Of a stretch of DNA of 64,000 nt, positions 23,367 to 32,062 are shown piece by piece. The DNA comes from an uncultured Prevotellaceae bacterium (GTDB taxonomy: Bacteria > Bacteroidota > Bacteroidia > Bacteroidales > Bacteroidaceae), in assembly GCA_902792635.1 (NCBI GenBank), contig CADBAG010000009.1, forward strand, positions 18,375-82,374, written 5' to 3'. A program made the translations under genes and the position numbers. A model generated the notes under the pieces. It was not told the DNA's origin, did not search any database, and was given only the letters and a program-made list of their open reading frames with translations. The stretch's first letter is position 1, and every line of letters begins with the position of its first letter.

Positions 23367-24200
23367 ATTTCTCATCCCTCTTGCTTTCCAGATGGTCTCC
23401 TTGGCGGCGTTGATTTCCTGGAACTTCTTTTCGGCAGCTTTGCGCACATCCTCGCCCAAGGAAGCAACGCGATCGGGGTGGTTTTTCAACGCAAGCTTAC
23501 GGTAGGCAGCTTTCAGTTCGTCATCAGTAGCCGAAGGAGAGACACCGAGCACTTTGTAGGCAGCATCGAGAGAGGTAGATGCGTCATTGAGGTTCAGCAT
23601 GCTGTCGAGATCGGAAGCATCCATGCCTAACTCGGTCGCGCACTCTCGCAAAGCGTTGACCTCACCAGAGGAGACAACGCCATCGGCCTGTGCGATGAGC
23701 ACGAGGAAGTGGAGCAGTTCTAAGCGCTGCTCGTAAGGCATATATTGGCGCAGTTGGCGGCAGGAACTCATAACGGCAGAACGGAACTCAGTCATACCAA
23801 GTTGTTTCTGCTGATCAAAGAGTTTGAGAAGGATTTGCTCGCCTTCGGATACCGCTGCCTCTCCGAAGTTGTTGCGGAGGAAAGCTCGTACGACATTCAT
23901 CTCGGAGTGCATCACCTTGCCGTCGGCACGGATGATATAGGAGGCAAGTACGAGGAGGGAGAAGCGGAAAGTGTTGCGCTGCCCCTCATAAAACTGCTGC
24001 TGAGAGGTATAGGACTGTTGTGAGCCATATGATTGTGAGCCATAGGCTTGTTGCTGAGAACCATAGTTGTTGGTCTCATTATATTCGGCAGGCTCCGTAC
24101 TCTTGTCAAAGAGCGAGCCTAACACGAAACCGGCAATAGCTCCTAAGGGGCCGCCTGCCATGAGGCCGAGAAAGCCTCCGATCCATTTTCCCAATGCCAT
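23364..24200 (-). CDS. TerB and DnaJ-domain protein (DjlA-like co-chaperone)
   Basis: 278 residues from the ATG at 24200; the earlier ATG at 24230 lies inside the predicted -7 box. The glycine-rich N-terminus (GKWIGGFLGLMAGGPLGAIA) looks like a membrane-inserting segment, as in DjlA. A Gln/Ser/Tyr-rich linker (SQQQAYGSQSYGSQQSY) precedes a TerB-like helical domain (about 75-190). The C-terminal J domain (about 213-275) has the HPD tripeptide in LALKNHPDRVA. It probably recruits DnaK to a membrane-linked site; the client is unknown. Confidence 0.88.
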   Translation of the reverse strand: MALGKWIGGFLGLMAGGPLGAIAGFVLGSLFDKSTEPAEYNETNNYGSQQQAYGSQSYGSQQSYTSQQQFYEGQRNTFRFSLLVLASYIIRADGKVMHSEMNVVRAFLRNNFGEAAVSEGEQILLKLFDQQKQLGMTEFRSAVMSSCRQLRQYMPYEQRLELLHFLVLIAQADGVVSSGEVNALRECATELGMDASDLDSMLNLNDASTSLDAAYKVLGVSPSATDDELKAAYRKLALKNHPDRVASLGEDVRKAAEKKFQEINAAKETIWKARGMRN

Positions 24201-24227
24201 AGTATGTATGTTTCTTCTTTTTCCTTG

Positions 24228-24235
24228 CAAAATTA
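24228..24235 (-). promoter_or_regulatory. -7 box of the TerB/J gene
   Basis: Reverse complement TAATTTTG, 28 bases upstream of the chosen start at 24200. Confidence 0.6.
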
Positions 24236-24278
24236 GTAAAAAAGGATTAGCTTTCGATGTAAATTGCGGGATTTTCAG

Positions 24279-24286
24279 TAACTTTG
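24279..24286 (+). promoter_or_regulatory. -7 box of the small membrane-protein gene
   Basis: TAACTTTG, 54 bases before the ATG at 24340 and divergent from the TerB/J promoter. Confidence 0.6.
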
Positions 24287-24339
24287 CCGAAAATTATAAT
24301 ATAACGAAATAATTTCAACGGAATAAATTCAAAGATATT

Positions 24340-24546
24340 ATGAGTATAGCATTGGCATTCATTCTTTTCATCGTTGTAGCTTGCATCCTCTGGGGTATTG
24401 GCGAGCTGCATTATAAAAATTTCAGCTATGTTGAGGATGTTCCTCATCATGCTGATCCCACAGCTCATCATGATGGTCCTTACGTGGAGAAGAACATCCG
24501 CGACATCATGAAAGAGAGCTCGACAAGAGGGTATAAAGCCATTTGA
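24340..24546 (+). CDS. Small single-pass membrane protein, unknown
   Basis: 68 residues. One N-terminal hydrophobic helix (SIALAFILFIVVACILWGIG) is followed by a His/Asp-rich stretch (VEDVPHHADPTAHHDGPYVE) and a basic tail. I do not recognise the family. Support for a real gene: its own -7 box, ordinary codon use and a strong palindromic terminator downstream. The His-rich part could bind metal, but there is no direct evidence. An R2 copy begins right at its stop codon. Confidence 0.65.
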   Translation: MSIALAFILFIVVACILWGIGELHYKNFSYVEDVPHHADPTAHHDGPYVEKNIRDIMKESSTRGYKAI

Positions 24547-24547
24547 T

Positions 24548-24590
24548 GGCCCTCTCCCCTCCCTCCCCCCATCCAGGGGGAGGGCAGATT
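24548..24590 (+). repeat. R2 repeat copy
   Basis: GGCCCTCTCCCCTCCCTCCC then CCCATCCAGGGGGAGGGCAG; it lacks the GATATGCTTCAAGAA end. It forms an inverted pair with 24722-24776 around the palindrome at 24640-24691. Confidence 0.85.
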
Positions 24591-24639
24591 ACCACCGTAG
24601 GAATGACTTTGTGTCGTTGGTGACATTCTAGTTTTAGAT

Positions 24640-24697
24640 ATTTATACGCAATAGGGCGGACAAATAATTGTCCGCCCTATTGCGTATAAATGTTTTT
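24640..24697. terminator. Perfect 24-base inverted repeat, terminator-like
   Basis: Arms at 24640-24663 and 24668-24691 are perfectly complementary, with an ATAA loop and a GC-rich centre (AGGGCGGACAA). A T run follows at 24693-24698. It lies between convergent genes and probably stops transcription from both sides. Confidence 0.85.
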
Positions 24698-24721
24698 TAC
24701 TTTTATTGTTGGCTTATCGTT

Positions 24722-24776
24722 TCTTGAAGCATATCTACCCCTCCCCTGGATGGGGGAGGGGCGGGGGTAGGGCCAT
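24722..24776 (-). repeat. R2 repeat copy at the cdsA stop codon
   Basis: Reverse complement of the lpxB copy with few changes, including TTCTTGAAGCATATC. It begins immediately after the cdsA stop codon. Confidence 0.9.
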
Positions 24777-25646
24777 TTAGAACAATGTCAGCGAATACAG
24801 ATAGATCACTGCTGCCGGGATGGCAATGAGGCTGGAGTCGAAACGATCCATCATGCCACCATGTCCGGGGAGGATATTGCCACTGTCTTTTACGCCTAAC
24901 GTGCGCTTGAAGAGACTCTCTACAAGGTCGCCCCAGGTACCGAAGATCACTACTACTGCACCTAAACCTAACCATTCATAGATATTCAGCGTGTGCGGCG
25001 TGTCGCCCATGTTAGCCAAATATCCGATGACACCCGCGATGATAACAGCGAAGATGCCGCCGCCGATACTCCCTTCCCACGTCTTTCCCGGAGAGATGCG
25101 CGGGAAGAGCTTATGCTTGCCGAAGAGTGATCCGCAGCAGTAGGCTCCCGTGTCATTGGACCACAGCAGAATGAAGATAGAGAGTGGCAGCAGCATGTCG
25201 TAACCGCTGAAGTTGCCCTCTGCATCACGCTTGAAAGCAAGGATGTTGATGAGCGCCAAAGGCAGTGCAATGTACATCTGTCCGAGCATGGTGTAAGCCA
25301 TATTCGTCACTGCATCTTTGTTCTTGGCGTAGAGCTCACTGATCATCAGATAGATGATTGTGAGCACGTAAGGTATCATTACTGCGAAGCCTCTCACTAC
25401 ATCCACACTCCACAGCGCTACAGCGATGAAGAAGTAGACGCCACCGACTGTAGAGATGAAGCGATTGACATTGACGTTGGCCACGCGGTCATTGACTAAT
25501 CCCGTATATTCCCACAATGTCATAGCCGTGATGATGGAGAACAGCACCAACATCGCTGTGGCATTGAGGAAGCCTGCCACCATGATGGCGACAAAGAGTA
25601 CGCCGGTGATGGTTCTTACGATAAGATTCTTCTGTTTGGGTGTCAT
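24777..25646 (-). CDS. cdsA: Phosphatidate cytidylyltransferase
   Basis: 289 residues from the ATG at 25646; the longer frame upstream reads through an R4 hairpin. About eight membrane helices. The C-terminal signature (SLFKRTLGVKDSGNILPGHG, then GMMDRFDS) is that of CTP:phosphatidate cytidylyltransferases, and PRISPGKTWEGSIGG precedes it. It makes CDP-diacylglycerol for phospholipid synthesis. It lies downstream of ftsH in a rsfS-ftsH-cdsA run, with an R4 hairpin in the 47-base gap. Confidence 0.95.
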   Translation of the reverse strand: MTPKQKNLIVRTITGVLFVAIMVAGFLNATAMLVLFSIITAMTLWEYTGLVNDRVANVNVNRFISTVGGVYFFIAVALWSVDVVRGFAVMIPYVLTIIYLMISELYAKNKDAVTNMAYTMLGQMYIALPLALINILAFKRDAEGNFSGYDMLLPLSIFILLWSNDTGAYCCGSLFGKHKLFPRISPGKTWEGSIGGGIFAVIIAGVIGYLANMGDTPHTLNIYEWLGLGAVVVIFGTWGDLVESLFKRTLGVKDSGNILPGHGGMMDRFDSSLIAIPAAVIYLYSLTLF

Positions 25647-25663
25647 AATTATTATACATTGGG

Positions 25664-25692
25664 TGCGGACGGCCACGAGGGCCGCCCCTGCA
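25664..25692. repeat. R4 hairpin between ftsH and cdsA
   Basis: TGCGGACGGCCACGAGGGCC followed by GCCCCTGCA; the GGCC-rich arms pair around a short loop. It belongs to the same family as copies at 37995, 38565, 58951 and 59535. Confidence 0.85.
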
Positions 25693-25693
25693 A

Positions 25694-27763
25694 TCAGTCT
25701 TTATCTTTCTCGGCCTCCGCCTTCTCGTGCTCAGCCTGTGCTTGCTTCACTTCGTCGGGCATGTCCTCGAGCTTAGGAGCATCGGCTTCTTCTTTAGCTT
25801 TCTTCTCAGCTTCAATCTTGTCGTTCTCCTTGATGAGTTCCTCAGAGCGGCTTGTCCAAGGACGCTTGCCGAAGATCTTCTCCACATCCTCGCGGTAGAT
25901 GACCTCTTTCTCGAAGAGGAGCTGAGCAAGGGCAGCATGACCATCCTTGTGCTCGGTGAGAATCTGCTTGGCGCGTGCGTACTGCTCGTTGACGATTTTC
26001 AGCACCTCGTCGTCGATGATTTTCGCTGTAGTCTCGCTGTACGGACGCTGGAACGAATACTCATCATTGTTATAATAGCAGATGTTAGGCAGACGGTCGC
26101 TCATACCTGTATAAGCCACCATACCGAAGGCAGCTTTCGTACTGCGCTCTAAGTCGTTCATGGCACCCGTAGAGATAGAGCCCACGAAGAGCTCCTCTGC
26201 TGCACGACCACCGAGAAGTGAGCAGATCTGGTCGAGTTCCTCTTCCTTCGTCGTGATGACACGCTCCTCCGGGATATACCAGGCAGCGCCGAGGGCCTGA
26301 CCACGCGGCACAATGGTGACCTTAACCAATGGATTGGCATATTTGCAGAACCAGCTGATGGTAGCATGTCCGGCCTCATGAATAGCGATGGCACGCTTCT
26401 CATCGGCGGTCATCACCTTCGTCTTCTTCTCCAGTCCACCGACGATGCGGTCTACGGCATCGAGGAAGTCCTGCTTCTCTACTGCCTCCTTATTATGGCG
26501 TGCAGCAATCAGGGCAGCCTCATTGCAGACGTTGGCGATATCTGCGCCTGAGAAGCCCGGAGTCTGGCGTGCGAGGAAGTCGACGTCGATATCCTTGCCA
26601 AGCTTCAGTGGCTTGAGATGAACGAGGAAGATAGCCTTGCGCTCTGCAAGGTCGGGGAGGTCGACGTGGATCTGTCTATCGAATCGTCCGGCACGCAGCA
26701 GAGCCTTGTCGAGCATGTCAGCGCGGTTGGTAGCTGCAAGGACAATGACACCCGAGTTGGTACCGAAGCCATCCATCTCTGTGAGCAGGGCGTTAAGTGT
26801 GTTCTCGCGCTCGTCGTTGCCACCCATAGACGGGTTCTTCGAGCGTGCACGACCTACGGCATCGATCTCATCGATAAAGATGATACATGGAGCTTTCTGC
26901 TTGGCCTGAGCAAAGACATCACGCACACGGCTGGCACCAACACCGACGAACATCTCTACGAAGTCGGAACCTGACATAGAGAAGAAGGGTACACCGGCCT
27001 CGCCGGCTACGGCCTTGGCAAGCAGTGTCTTACCTGTTCCCGGAGGTCCGATGAGCAGGGCACCCTTAGGAATCTTACCACCGAGCTCAGTATATTTCTT
27101 TGGGTTCTTAAGGAAGTCAACGATCTCCTGCACTTCTTGCTTGGCACCTTCCTGTCCGGCTACATCCTTGAAGGTGATGCCCATCTCGTTTCCTTTCTCA
27201 TAAAGCTTAGCTTTGCTCTTGCCGACACTGAAGATGCCGCCACCTCCTCCAAGGCCAGCACCGCCGCCCATACCGCGGCTGAGCATCCAAAAGAGGAAGA
27301 ACATGAAGAAGAGGGGAGCGAGGTTGATGAGGATGCTCCAGATATCGGAGCCGCGCTCATTGTCATAGCTGTAGCCCGCAAACTTATGCTTCTGCTGTTG
27401 TGAGTCGAGGAACTTCTCAAGCTCATCCACGGAACCGAACTGTACACTTACCCAAGGACTTGTGCCGACTTGCTGGGCAGACATATTGAAGACCGTGCGG
27501 ATATATTGTGGCTTGACGAACATCTTAAGCGTGTTGTCGCTCTTATTGATGACAATGCGCTGGGCATAGCCTTTCTCAACGTAGGTCTTAAAGTCGCTGT
27601 AGCTCGCTTCCTGGCTGGAACCTCCTTTGACGATGGAGTTCCCGCCGCCGGAGAAGAGCATGATAGCCAGCACTACGGCCACGATGATATAGAGCCAGTT
27701 CATGTTGAACCGCGGCATCTTGGGCTGTTGCTGGTTGTTGGGGTTGAGTTGCCTATTATTCAT
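25694..27763 (-). CDS. ftsH: ATP-dependent zinc metalloprotease FtsH
   Basis: 689 residues. Membrane helices lie at about 22-38 and 142-162, enclosing the periplasmic domain. The AAA domain carries Walker A GPPGTGKT at 239-246, Walker B IIFIDEID near 294-301 and the second region of homology with RAGRFDR. The zinc site HEAGH is at 462-466. The C-terminus is a Lys/Glu-rich coil. FtsH degrades membrane and regulatory proteins. rsfS is upstream and cdsA downstream. The start codon is the last ATG of an 8-base repeat array. Confidence 0.97.
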   Translation of the reverse strand: MNNRQLNPNNQQQPKMPRFNMNWLYIIVAVVLAIMLFSGGGNSIVKGGSSQEASYSDFKTYVEKGYAQRIVINKSDNTLKMFVKPQYIRTVFNMSAQQVGTSPWVSVQFGSVDELEKFLDSQQQKHKFAGYSYDNERGSDIWSILINLAPLFFMFFLFWMLSRGMGGGAGLGGGGGIFSVGKSKAKLYEKGNEMGITFKDVAGQEGAKQEVQEIVDFLKNPKKYTELGGKIPKGALLIGPPGTGKTLLAKAVAGEAGVPFFSMSGSDFVEMFVGVGASRVRDVFAQAKQKAPCIIFIDEIDAVGRARSKNPSMGGNDERENTLNALLTEMDGFGTNSGVIVLAATNRADMLDKALLRAGRFDRQIHVDLPDLAERKAIFLVHLKPLKLGKDIDVDFLARQTPGFSGADIANVCNEAALIAARHNKEAVEKQDFLDAVDRIVGGLEKKTKVMTADEKRAIAIHEAGHATISWFCKYANPLVKVTIVPRGQALGAAWYIPEERVITTKEEELDQICSLLGGRAAEELFVGSISTGAMNDLERSTKAAFGMVAYTGMSDRLPNICYYNNDEYSFQRPYSETTAKIIDDEVLKIVNEQYARAKQILTEHKDGHAALAQLLFEKEVIYREDVEKIFGKRPWTSRSEELIKENDKIEAEKKAKEEADAPKLEDMPDEVKQAQAEHEKAEAEKDKD

Positions 27764-27822
27764 TATTTCAATATTTCATTATTACATTGTTTCAATGTTT
27801 CATTGTTTCAACGTTTCAATTT
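27761..27822 (-). repeat. 8-base array at the ftsH start codon
   Basis: On the coding strand, AAACAATG, AAACATTG, TAATAATG, AAATATTG and AAATAATG octamers run continuously, and the last ATG is the ftsH start. The array fills the 36-base gap and enters the end of rsfS. Confidence 0.85.
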
Positions 27823-28168
27823 TCTTGATGTCGGCATCTTCCCAGAGATGCTCAAGGTCGTAGAAAGCACGCGGCTCGGGGAGGAAGATATGAACCATGA
27901 TGTCGACAAAGTCTATTGCTACCCATTGATCTGTGCCGAGGCCGTTGACGCCTACAGGTTTCTCTCCTGCCTCGTCGCGGCATTTGTCTCCTACCGATTG
28001 GGCAATGGCCTCTACTTGTGCGGGGGATCCGCCTTGGCAGATGACGAAATAGTTGGCTATAGCGCCATCTATATGCCTAAGGTCCACGACGCGGATGTCT
28101 TCACCTTTTTTGTCCTCAATAGCGTCTACGATAATCTTAAGCAGCGCTTCTGTTGATGTTGATTTCAT
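27800..28168 (-). CDS. rsfS: Ribosomal silencing factor RsfS
   Basis: 122 residues. LLKIIVDAIEDKKGEDIRVV, the conserved NYFVICQGGSPAQVEAIAQS and QWVAIDFVDIMVHIFLPEPR match the RsfS/YbeB family. It binds L14 on the 50S subunit and blocks subunit joining when nutrients are scarce. The last few residues (KKIETLKQ) are encoded by DNA shared with the octamer array, so the C-terminus may be repeat-derived. It is first in the rsfS-ftsH-cdsA run. Confidence 0.93.
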   Translation of the reverse strand: MKSTSTEALLKIIVDAIEDKKGEDIRVVDLRHIDGAIANYFVICQGGSPAQVEAIAQSVGDKCRDEAGEKPVGVNGLGTDQWVAIDFVDIMVHIFLPEPRAFYDLEHLWEDADIKKIETLKQ

Positions 28169-28221
28169 TCAGATATTTGTCAGTGTAAGTATGTTTTTTA
28201 TATATAATGTATTTGTTCCGA

Positions 28222-28229
28222 CAAAGTTA
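28222..28229 (-). promoter_or_regulatory. -7 box of rsfS
   Basis: Reverse complement TAACTTTG, about 54 bases upstream of the rsfS start. Confidence 0.65.
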
Positions 28230-28333
28230 GTGCTAATCGTAGAAAACACAAAATATATTAATCATATTTTGTAAATTTGTTGGGGGGCTGCCATGACGTT
28301 GAAAAACTTTTTTTGAAAAAAGTTGGAGAAATA

Positions 28334-28365
28334 TTTGGTGGGTACAAAAAAAGTGCGTACCTTTG
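28334..28365 (+). promoter_or_regulatory. tRNA-Gln promoter TTTG-N20-TACCTTTG
   Basis: TTTG at 28334-28337 and TACCTTTG at 28358-28365, about 35 bases before the tRNA. Confidence 0.72.
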
Positions 28366-28400
28366 CACTCGCAATTCAGAAATAAGGGTTGCAGACAAAT

Positions 28401-28471
28401 TGGGGTATGGTGTAATGGTAACACTACAGATTCTGGTCCTGTCATTCTTGGTTCGAGTCCGAGTACCCCAA
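28401..28471 (+). tRNA. tRNA-Gln (anticodon CTG)
   Basis: A 71-base cloverleaf. The acceptor stem is TGGGGTA/TACCCCA, the D arm GTG-TAATGGTAA-CAC, and the anticodon loop TTCTGGT with CTG at positions 34-36. The T arm is CTTGG-TTCGAGT-CCGAG, and the discriminator base is A. The inner pair of the anticodon stem is an A-C mismatch (ACAGA against CCTGT). CCA is not encoded. A strong terminator follows 9 bases later, so it is transcribed alone. Confidence 0.92.
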
Positions 28472-28480
28472 CAAGGAAGA

Positions 28481-28508
28481 AGTCAAGCACAAGATGCTTG
28501 ACTTTTTT
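28481..28508 (+). terminator. Terminator of tRNA-Gln
   Basis: AGTCAAGCA pairs with TGCTTGACT around a 5-base loop and is followed by six T. Confidence 0.88.
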
Positions 28509-28572
28509 CGTTTCAGTACTTTCGGTGGTGGACGGCAAAAGGGACCGGCCCTGCCAACGTAAACATATTCTT

Positions 28573-29217
28573 ATGCGTAGATTTCTTTTTATAGCTTTTC
28601 TCTTCTTGCTTCCTTTGATAGCTTTTTCCAAGGCTCCTACGGATGGATTCTCGGTTTCTGAGATTCCTGATGCTGTCTTCCATCGCATGGATGGCAAGAG
28701 CTACCCTAAAGGCTGCCCGATTAAACGGTCAGACCTGAGATACCTTCGGCTGATGTATGTGGACGGGAAAGGGAAGGTAAAGCACGGCGAGATGGTGTGC
28801 AACAAGGCTATTGCCAAGGATGTGTTAGAGATCTTTGAGGAACTCTATAAACATAAGTATCCTATCGAGCGTATCCAGCTCATCGATGATTTCGACGCCA
28901 ATGACGAGCGGTCGATGCGAGCTAACAACAGCAGCTCTTTCTGCTATCGTGTGGTGAAAGGCAGCAAGAAACTCTCGGCGCATGCCCGGGGAATGGCGGT
29001 AGACATTAATACGCTCTACAATCCTTGTGTGAGGCGCTATCGTTCGGGGAAGGTCGCTATACAGCCTTCAAACGCTCAAAAATACACGAATCGCAAGGCT
29101 TCTTTCCCTTACAAGATAGAGCGGGGAGATCTCGCCTGGCGGTTGTTCACGAGTCATGGCTTCAAATGGGGTGGGGCATGGAGAAGTGTGAAAGACTATC
29201 AGCACTTTGAGAAATGA
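28573..29217 (+). CDS. M15-family peptidase, exported
   Basis: 214 residues from the ATG at 28573; the longer open frame reads back through the tRNA and was rejected. A signal peptide of about 19 residues (MRRFLFIAFLFLLPLIAFS) is present. The zinc site of M15 peptidases is visible as SAHARGMAVDIN (His and Asp) and the C-terminal YQHFE (His), with FKWGGAW between. The family includes D,D- and L,D-carboxypeptidases acting on peptidoglycan stems; which bond is cut here is unknown. Its TGA overlaps the next ATG (ATGA). Confidence 0.88.
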   Translation: MRRFLFIAFLFLLPLIAFSKAPTDGFSVSEIPDAVFHRMDGKSYPKGCPIKRSDLRYLRLMYVDGKGKVKHGEMVCNKAIAKDVLEIFEELYKHKYPIERIQLIDDFDANDERSMRANNSSSFCYRVVKGSKKLSAHARGMAVDINTLYNPCVRRYRSGKVAIQPSNAQKYTNRKASFPYKIERGDLAWRLFTSHGFKWGGAWRSVKDYQHFEK

Positions 29218-29627
29218 ATTACTGGATAAGAGCATATAACCATCAGCGATTCCGCGTCGCTGATTTCATCCGCGACTATGGGTTTATCGACTGGGGTATG
29301 CGCAACCGATTCGAGGTAGGAGACATTGTGTTCCTCTATGCTACGGCGCCAGAGAGTCGTATCACGTTCATGATGGAGGTAACGAAAGTAGGGATGACTT
29401 GCGAGGATATTGCCAAGGATGATGCTTATTATCTCTCGCAACAATATTATGATGAATGGCTGGCACATAAACACGATCATCTCTATGTACGCTATACTTT
29501 TCTGAAAGAATTGAAAACACCCATGCTCTCTCTTGAAATGTTGAGGGAGCATGGGCTAACTGGTGCTCCACGGTCTCCAAGGAAGTTGTGGCCGGAGACT
29601 GTAGAATACGTATTAGAAAACGTGTAG
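29214..29627 (+). CDS. EVE/PUA-like domain protein
   Basis: 137 residues, soluble. The opening NYWIRAYNHQRFRVADFIRD, then RNRFEVGDIVFLYATAPESR and ITFMMEVTKVGMT, resembles EVE-type PUA-like domains, which read modified bases in DNA or RNA. The tail (RSPRKLWPETVEYVLENV) is less typical. Assignment is by pattern memory and not certain. It is translationally coupled (ATGA) to the M15 peptidase gene, with no obvious functional link. Confidence 0.65.
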   Translation: MNYWIRAYNHQRFRVADFIRDYGFIDWGMRNRFEVGDIVFLYATAPESRITFMMEVTKVGMTCEDIAKDDAYYLSQQYYDEWLAHKHDHLYVRYTFLKELKTPMLSLEMLREHGLTGAPRSPRKLWPETVEYVLENV

Positions 29628-29649
29628 TCTTATTTTATTGAGAGGAGGG

Positions 29650-29916
29650 CCCGGCACCTCGGAGAGGTGCTACATGGTTAGCCCCGGGTAAGGAGCGCAG
29701 CGACGCAACCTGGGGTTTAGGATTGGTCACCTCCCTTTGCAATCCGGCCTCGAAGAGGGCGAACCTAAGAGAGTGTGTATATTAACCAGCACCCCGACCA
29801 TGTTCGCCCTCTCCGAGGCCGACAATTCAATTATTAGATACGATTCAACCCCCAGGTTGCGTCGCTGCGCTCCTTACCTGGGGCTAACCATGTGCAACCT
29901 CTTCGAGGTTGTTCTC
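29650..29916. repeat. R1 composite inverted repeat
   Basis: The left hairpin (29682-29715) has CCCCGGGT/ACCTGGGG, where one A-T pair became a G-T wobble. The right hairpin is at 29850-29883 (CCCCAGGT/ACCTGGGG). Outer modules are CACCTCGGAGAGGTG on the left and CAACCTCTTCGAGGTTG on the right. Confidence 0.9.
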
Positions 29917-29948
29917 CATAAATGAACTCGAAAAGCAGAAGAGTCGTC

Positions 29949-31859
29949 TTATTTTCTTTCTTTGTTCTGCTGGTCGATAGCCTTGATCTTCTCGCGGACC
30001 ATCTGAGCATCGTCCTTGAGCTTCTGCACCTTTCGGTTCATCTCATCGACGAGGCTGTTGCCTTTCTTACTGGAGATATTGAGGAAGCCGAGGTTGTTCT
30101 CGTAGGTCGTGATCTCCTGTTTGAGCTGATCGTAGCGATGCACGAGGCGAGCGCGCTCACTGTCAATAGCATCCTCACCCTTCTTCGCCATGCCACGGAG
30201 GTTGTTCTTGAAGTTGTCGAGATGGCGCTTGGCAGCTGAGATATGAAGATTCTCATAGATCTTATCCATCACGTCGTGGTACTCCTTGTACACCTTATCC
30301 TTCTCGCGGAAAGGTACGTGACCGACAGCATTATACTTGTCAGCGAGCTCCTGCACTTTGTCGCGTGCATCCTCACCTGCATCAGCGGCAATCTTCTTCA
30401 GCTCCTCGATGATATCGCGCTTCTTCTGCAGATTCTCTTTCTCCTCAGCGTGGGTGCCGGCATGAGCAGCATTGCGCGCATCAAAGAACTTATTGCAGGC
30501 CGTGAGGAAGTCATTCCACAACTGATCACTGATCTTACGGGGTACGGTGCCAATCGTCTTCCACTCCTTCTGAAGTTGGATGAGCTTATCGGAAGTAGCC
30601 TTCCAATCGGTTGAGTCGGAGAGTTCCTGCGCCTTGGCAATGAGAGCCTTCTTCTTCTCAGCATTCTCGTTGAGACGGGTCCTCACCTCCTTGAAGTATT
30701 CAGCCTTACGACCGAAAAAATCGTCGCAGGTCTTGCGGAAACGCTGGAAGATCTCCTCGTTGCTCTTCTTGGGAGCAAAGCCGATGGTCTTCCACTCCTG
30801 CTGGATAGCGATGATCTCTTTTGAGTGCTTCTCCCAGTCGGCAGCGTTCTTGTTCTCTTCCTTGGCGATAGCCTCAGTCTTCTCGCAGAGAGCTGTTTTC
30901 TTCGTGAGGTTCTCCTCCTCCTGGGCGCGTAGTTTCTCGAAATGCTCCTGATGTTTCTTGTTGATAACGGTGCTCGCATTCTTGAAGCGGGTCCAGATCT
31001 CTTCGCGGAGATCCTTGGCCACAGGACCGATCTCACGATACTGCTCGTGCAAATCCTGCAACTGATGGAAAGCACTCACGACATCGGGCTCGTCAGCGAG
31101 CTTCTCAGCTTCCTCGCAGAGCTTTGTCTTTGCCTCAAGGTTCTTCTTGAAGTCGTATTCGCGAGCCTCGCGGTTGAGGTTGAGCAAGTCGTAGAACTGC
31201 TCGACATAAAGCTGATAGTTGCGCCATGTCTCACTCGATTTTTCGGGAGGCACGGGGCCGATCTCTTTCCACTCCTGCTGGAGCGCCTTGAAGTCGTTGT
31301 ATGATTTGTTGGCCTCGTCGGGCGACGTAGCCATGTTCTTTATCTTCTCGATGATCTCCTCTCTGTGCTTGAGGTTCTCTTCCCGCTCCTGCTGTGCTTT
31401 CTCGAAAGCCTTGGCACGCTTCTCCTTGATGAGCTGCATGTTGGCTTTGAAAGTCTCCTCGTCGTCGTCAGGCATGATCTGGTATTTCTCGGGATCGCCA
31501 CCGGCTTCGAGATATTCTTTCTGCTTCTGGTCACGCTCAGCGATGTGGAAACGGTAGAAGGCAGCCTTAAGGTGGTCTACCTCATCCTTGTCGGGAGTCT
31601 CATCGCCTTCTGCGATTTCTTTCACGCGGTCGAGCACTTCCTTCTTGGAGGCATAGACCTTCTTGGCAGGTTCAGAAGCCTCAGAAGCCTCAGAAGCCTC
31701 AGTAGCTGCAGGTTCAGAAGACTCTGCTGTAGTAGGTTCTTCGCTTGTAGCCTCTTTCTGAGCGTCCTCAGCACTGTTGTCTGTTACGGGAGCAGCAGGT
31801 GCAGCCTTCTGCTCTTCCTCAATTCCCTGTGTGGGATTGTTTTCTTGAGAGTCCATCAT
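29949..31859 (-). CDS. DUF349 repeat protein
   Basis: 636 residues; the start may be either of two adjacent ATGs (31859 or 31856). The first 80 residues are acidic and low-complexity, with an EASEASEASE run encoded by 9-base repeats. The rest consists of several DUF349 helical repeats, recognisable by recurring QQEWKEIGPVPPEKSSETWR-like blocks (WKEIGPV, WKTIGFAPKKSNEEIFQRFR, WKTIGTVPRKISDQLWNDFL), and ends in a coiled coil. Such proteins are universal in Bacteroidota, and their function is unsettled. The gene is monocistronic, with a -7 box at 31980-31987. Confidence 0.88.
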   Translation of the reverse strand: MMDSQENNPTQGIEEEQKAAPAAPVTDNSAEDAQKEATSEEPTTAESSEPAATEASEASEASEPAKKVYASKKEVLDRVKEIAEGDETPDKDEVDHLKAAFYRFHIAERDQKQKEYLEAGGDPEKYQIMPDDDEETFKANMQLIKEKRAKAFEKAQQEREENLKHREEIIEKIKNMATSPDEANKSYNDFKALQQEWKEIGPVPPEKSSETWRNYQLYVEQFYDLLNLNREAREYDFKKNLEAKTKLCEEAEKLADEPDVVSAFHQLQDLHEQYREIGPVAKDLREEIWTRFKNASTVINKKHQEHFEKLRAQEEENLTKKTALCEKTEAIAKEENKNAADWEKHSKEIIAIQQEWKTIGFAPKKSNEEIFQRFRKTCDDFFGRKAEYFKEVRTRLNENAEKKKALIAKAQELSDSTDWKATSDKLIQLQKEWKTIGTVPRKISDQLWNDFLTACNKFFDARNAAHAGTHAEEKENLQKKRDIIEELKKIAADAGEDARDKVQELADKYNAVGHVPFREKDKVYKEYHDVMDKIYENLHISAAKRHLDNFKNNLRGMAKKGEDAIDSERARLVHRYDQLKQEITTYENNLGFLNISSKKGNSLVDEMNRKVQKLKDDAQMVREKIKAIDQQNKERK

Positions 31860-31979
31860 TTCACTCTATTTAAGTTTATGATTCGAAGTTCCATGGCCAT
31901 GCTGTTGCATATCAGCAAACGCCTCAGACGGGCATGGCTTCCAATTACTTATATTTTTAATTAGTTATAATATAATGTG

Positions 31980-31987
31980 CAAACTTA
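31980..31987 (-). promoter_or_regulatory. -7 box of the DUF349 gene
   Basis: Reverse complement TAAGTTTG, about 120 bases upstream of the start. Confidence 0.55.
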
Positions 31988-32062
31988 GATAAAAAAACTT
32001 ATACTGCCAACAAAAAGACAGTTTTTTTGTTCGTATACTGCAATATTTTCGTTTTATGTGGC

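Noticed and set aside
28363-28572. Extended start of the M15 peptidase
   Set aside because: The extra residues would be translated from tRNA-Gln and its terminator; the ATG at 28573 begins a proper signal peptide.
29737-29925. Short plus-strand open frame across the 29.7 kb repeat
   Set aside because: It is a translation of the R1 element; similar frames arise at every R1 locus.
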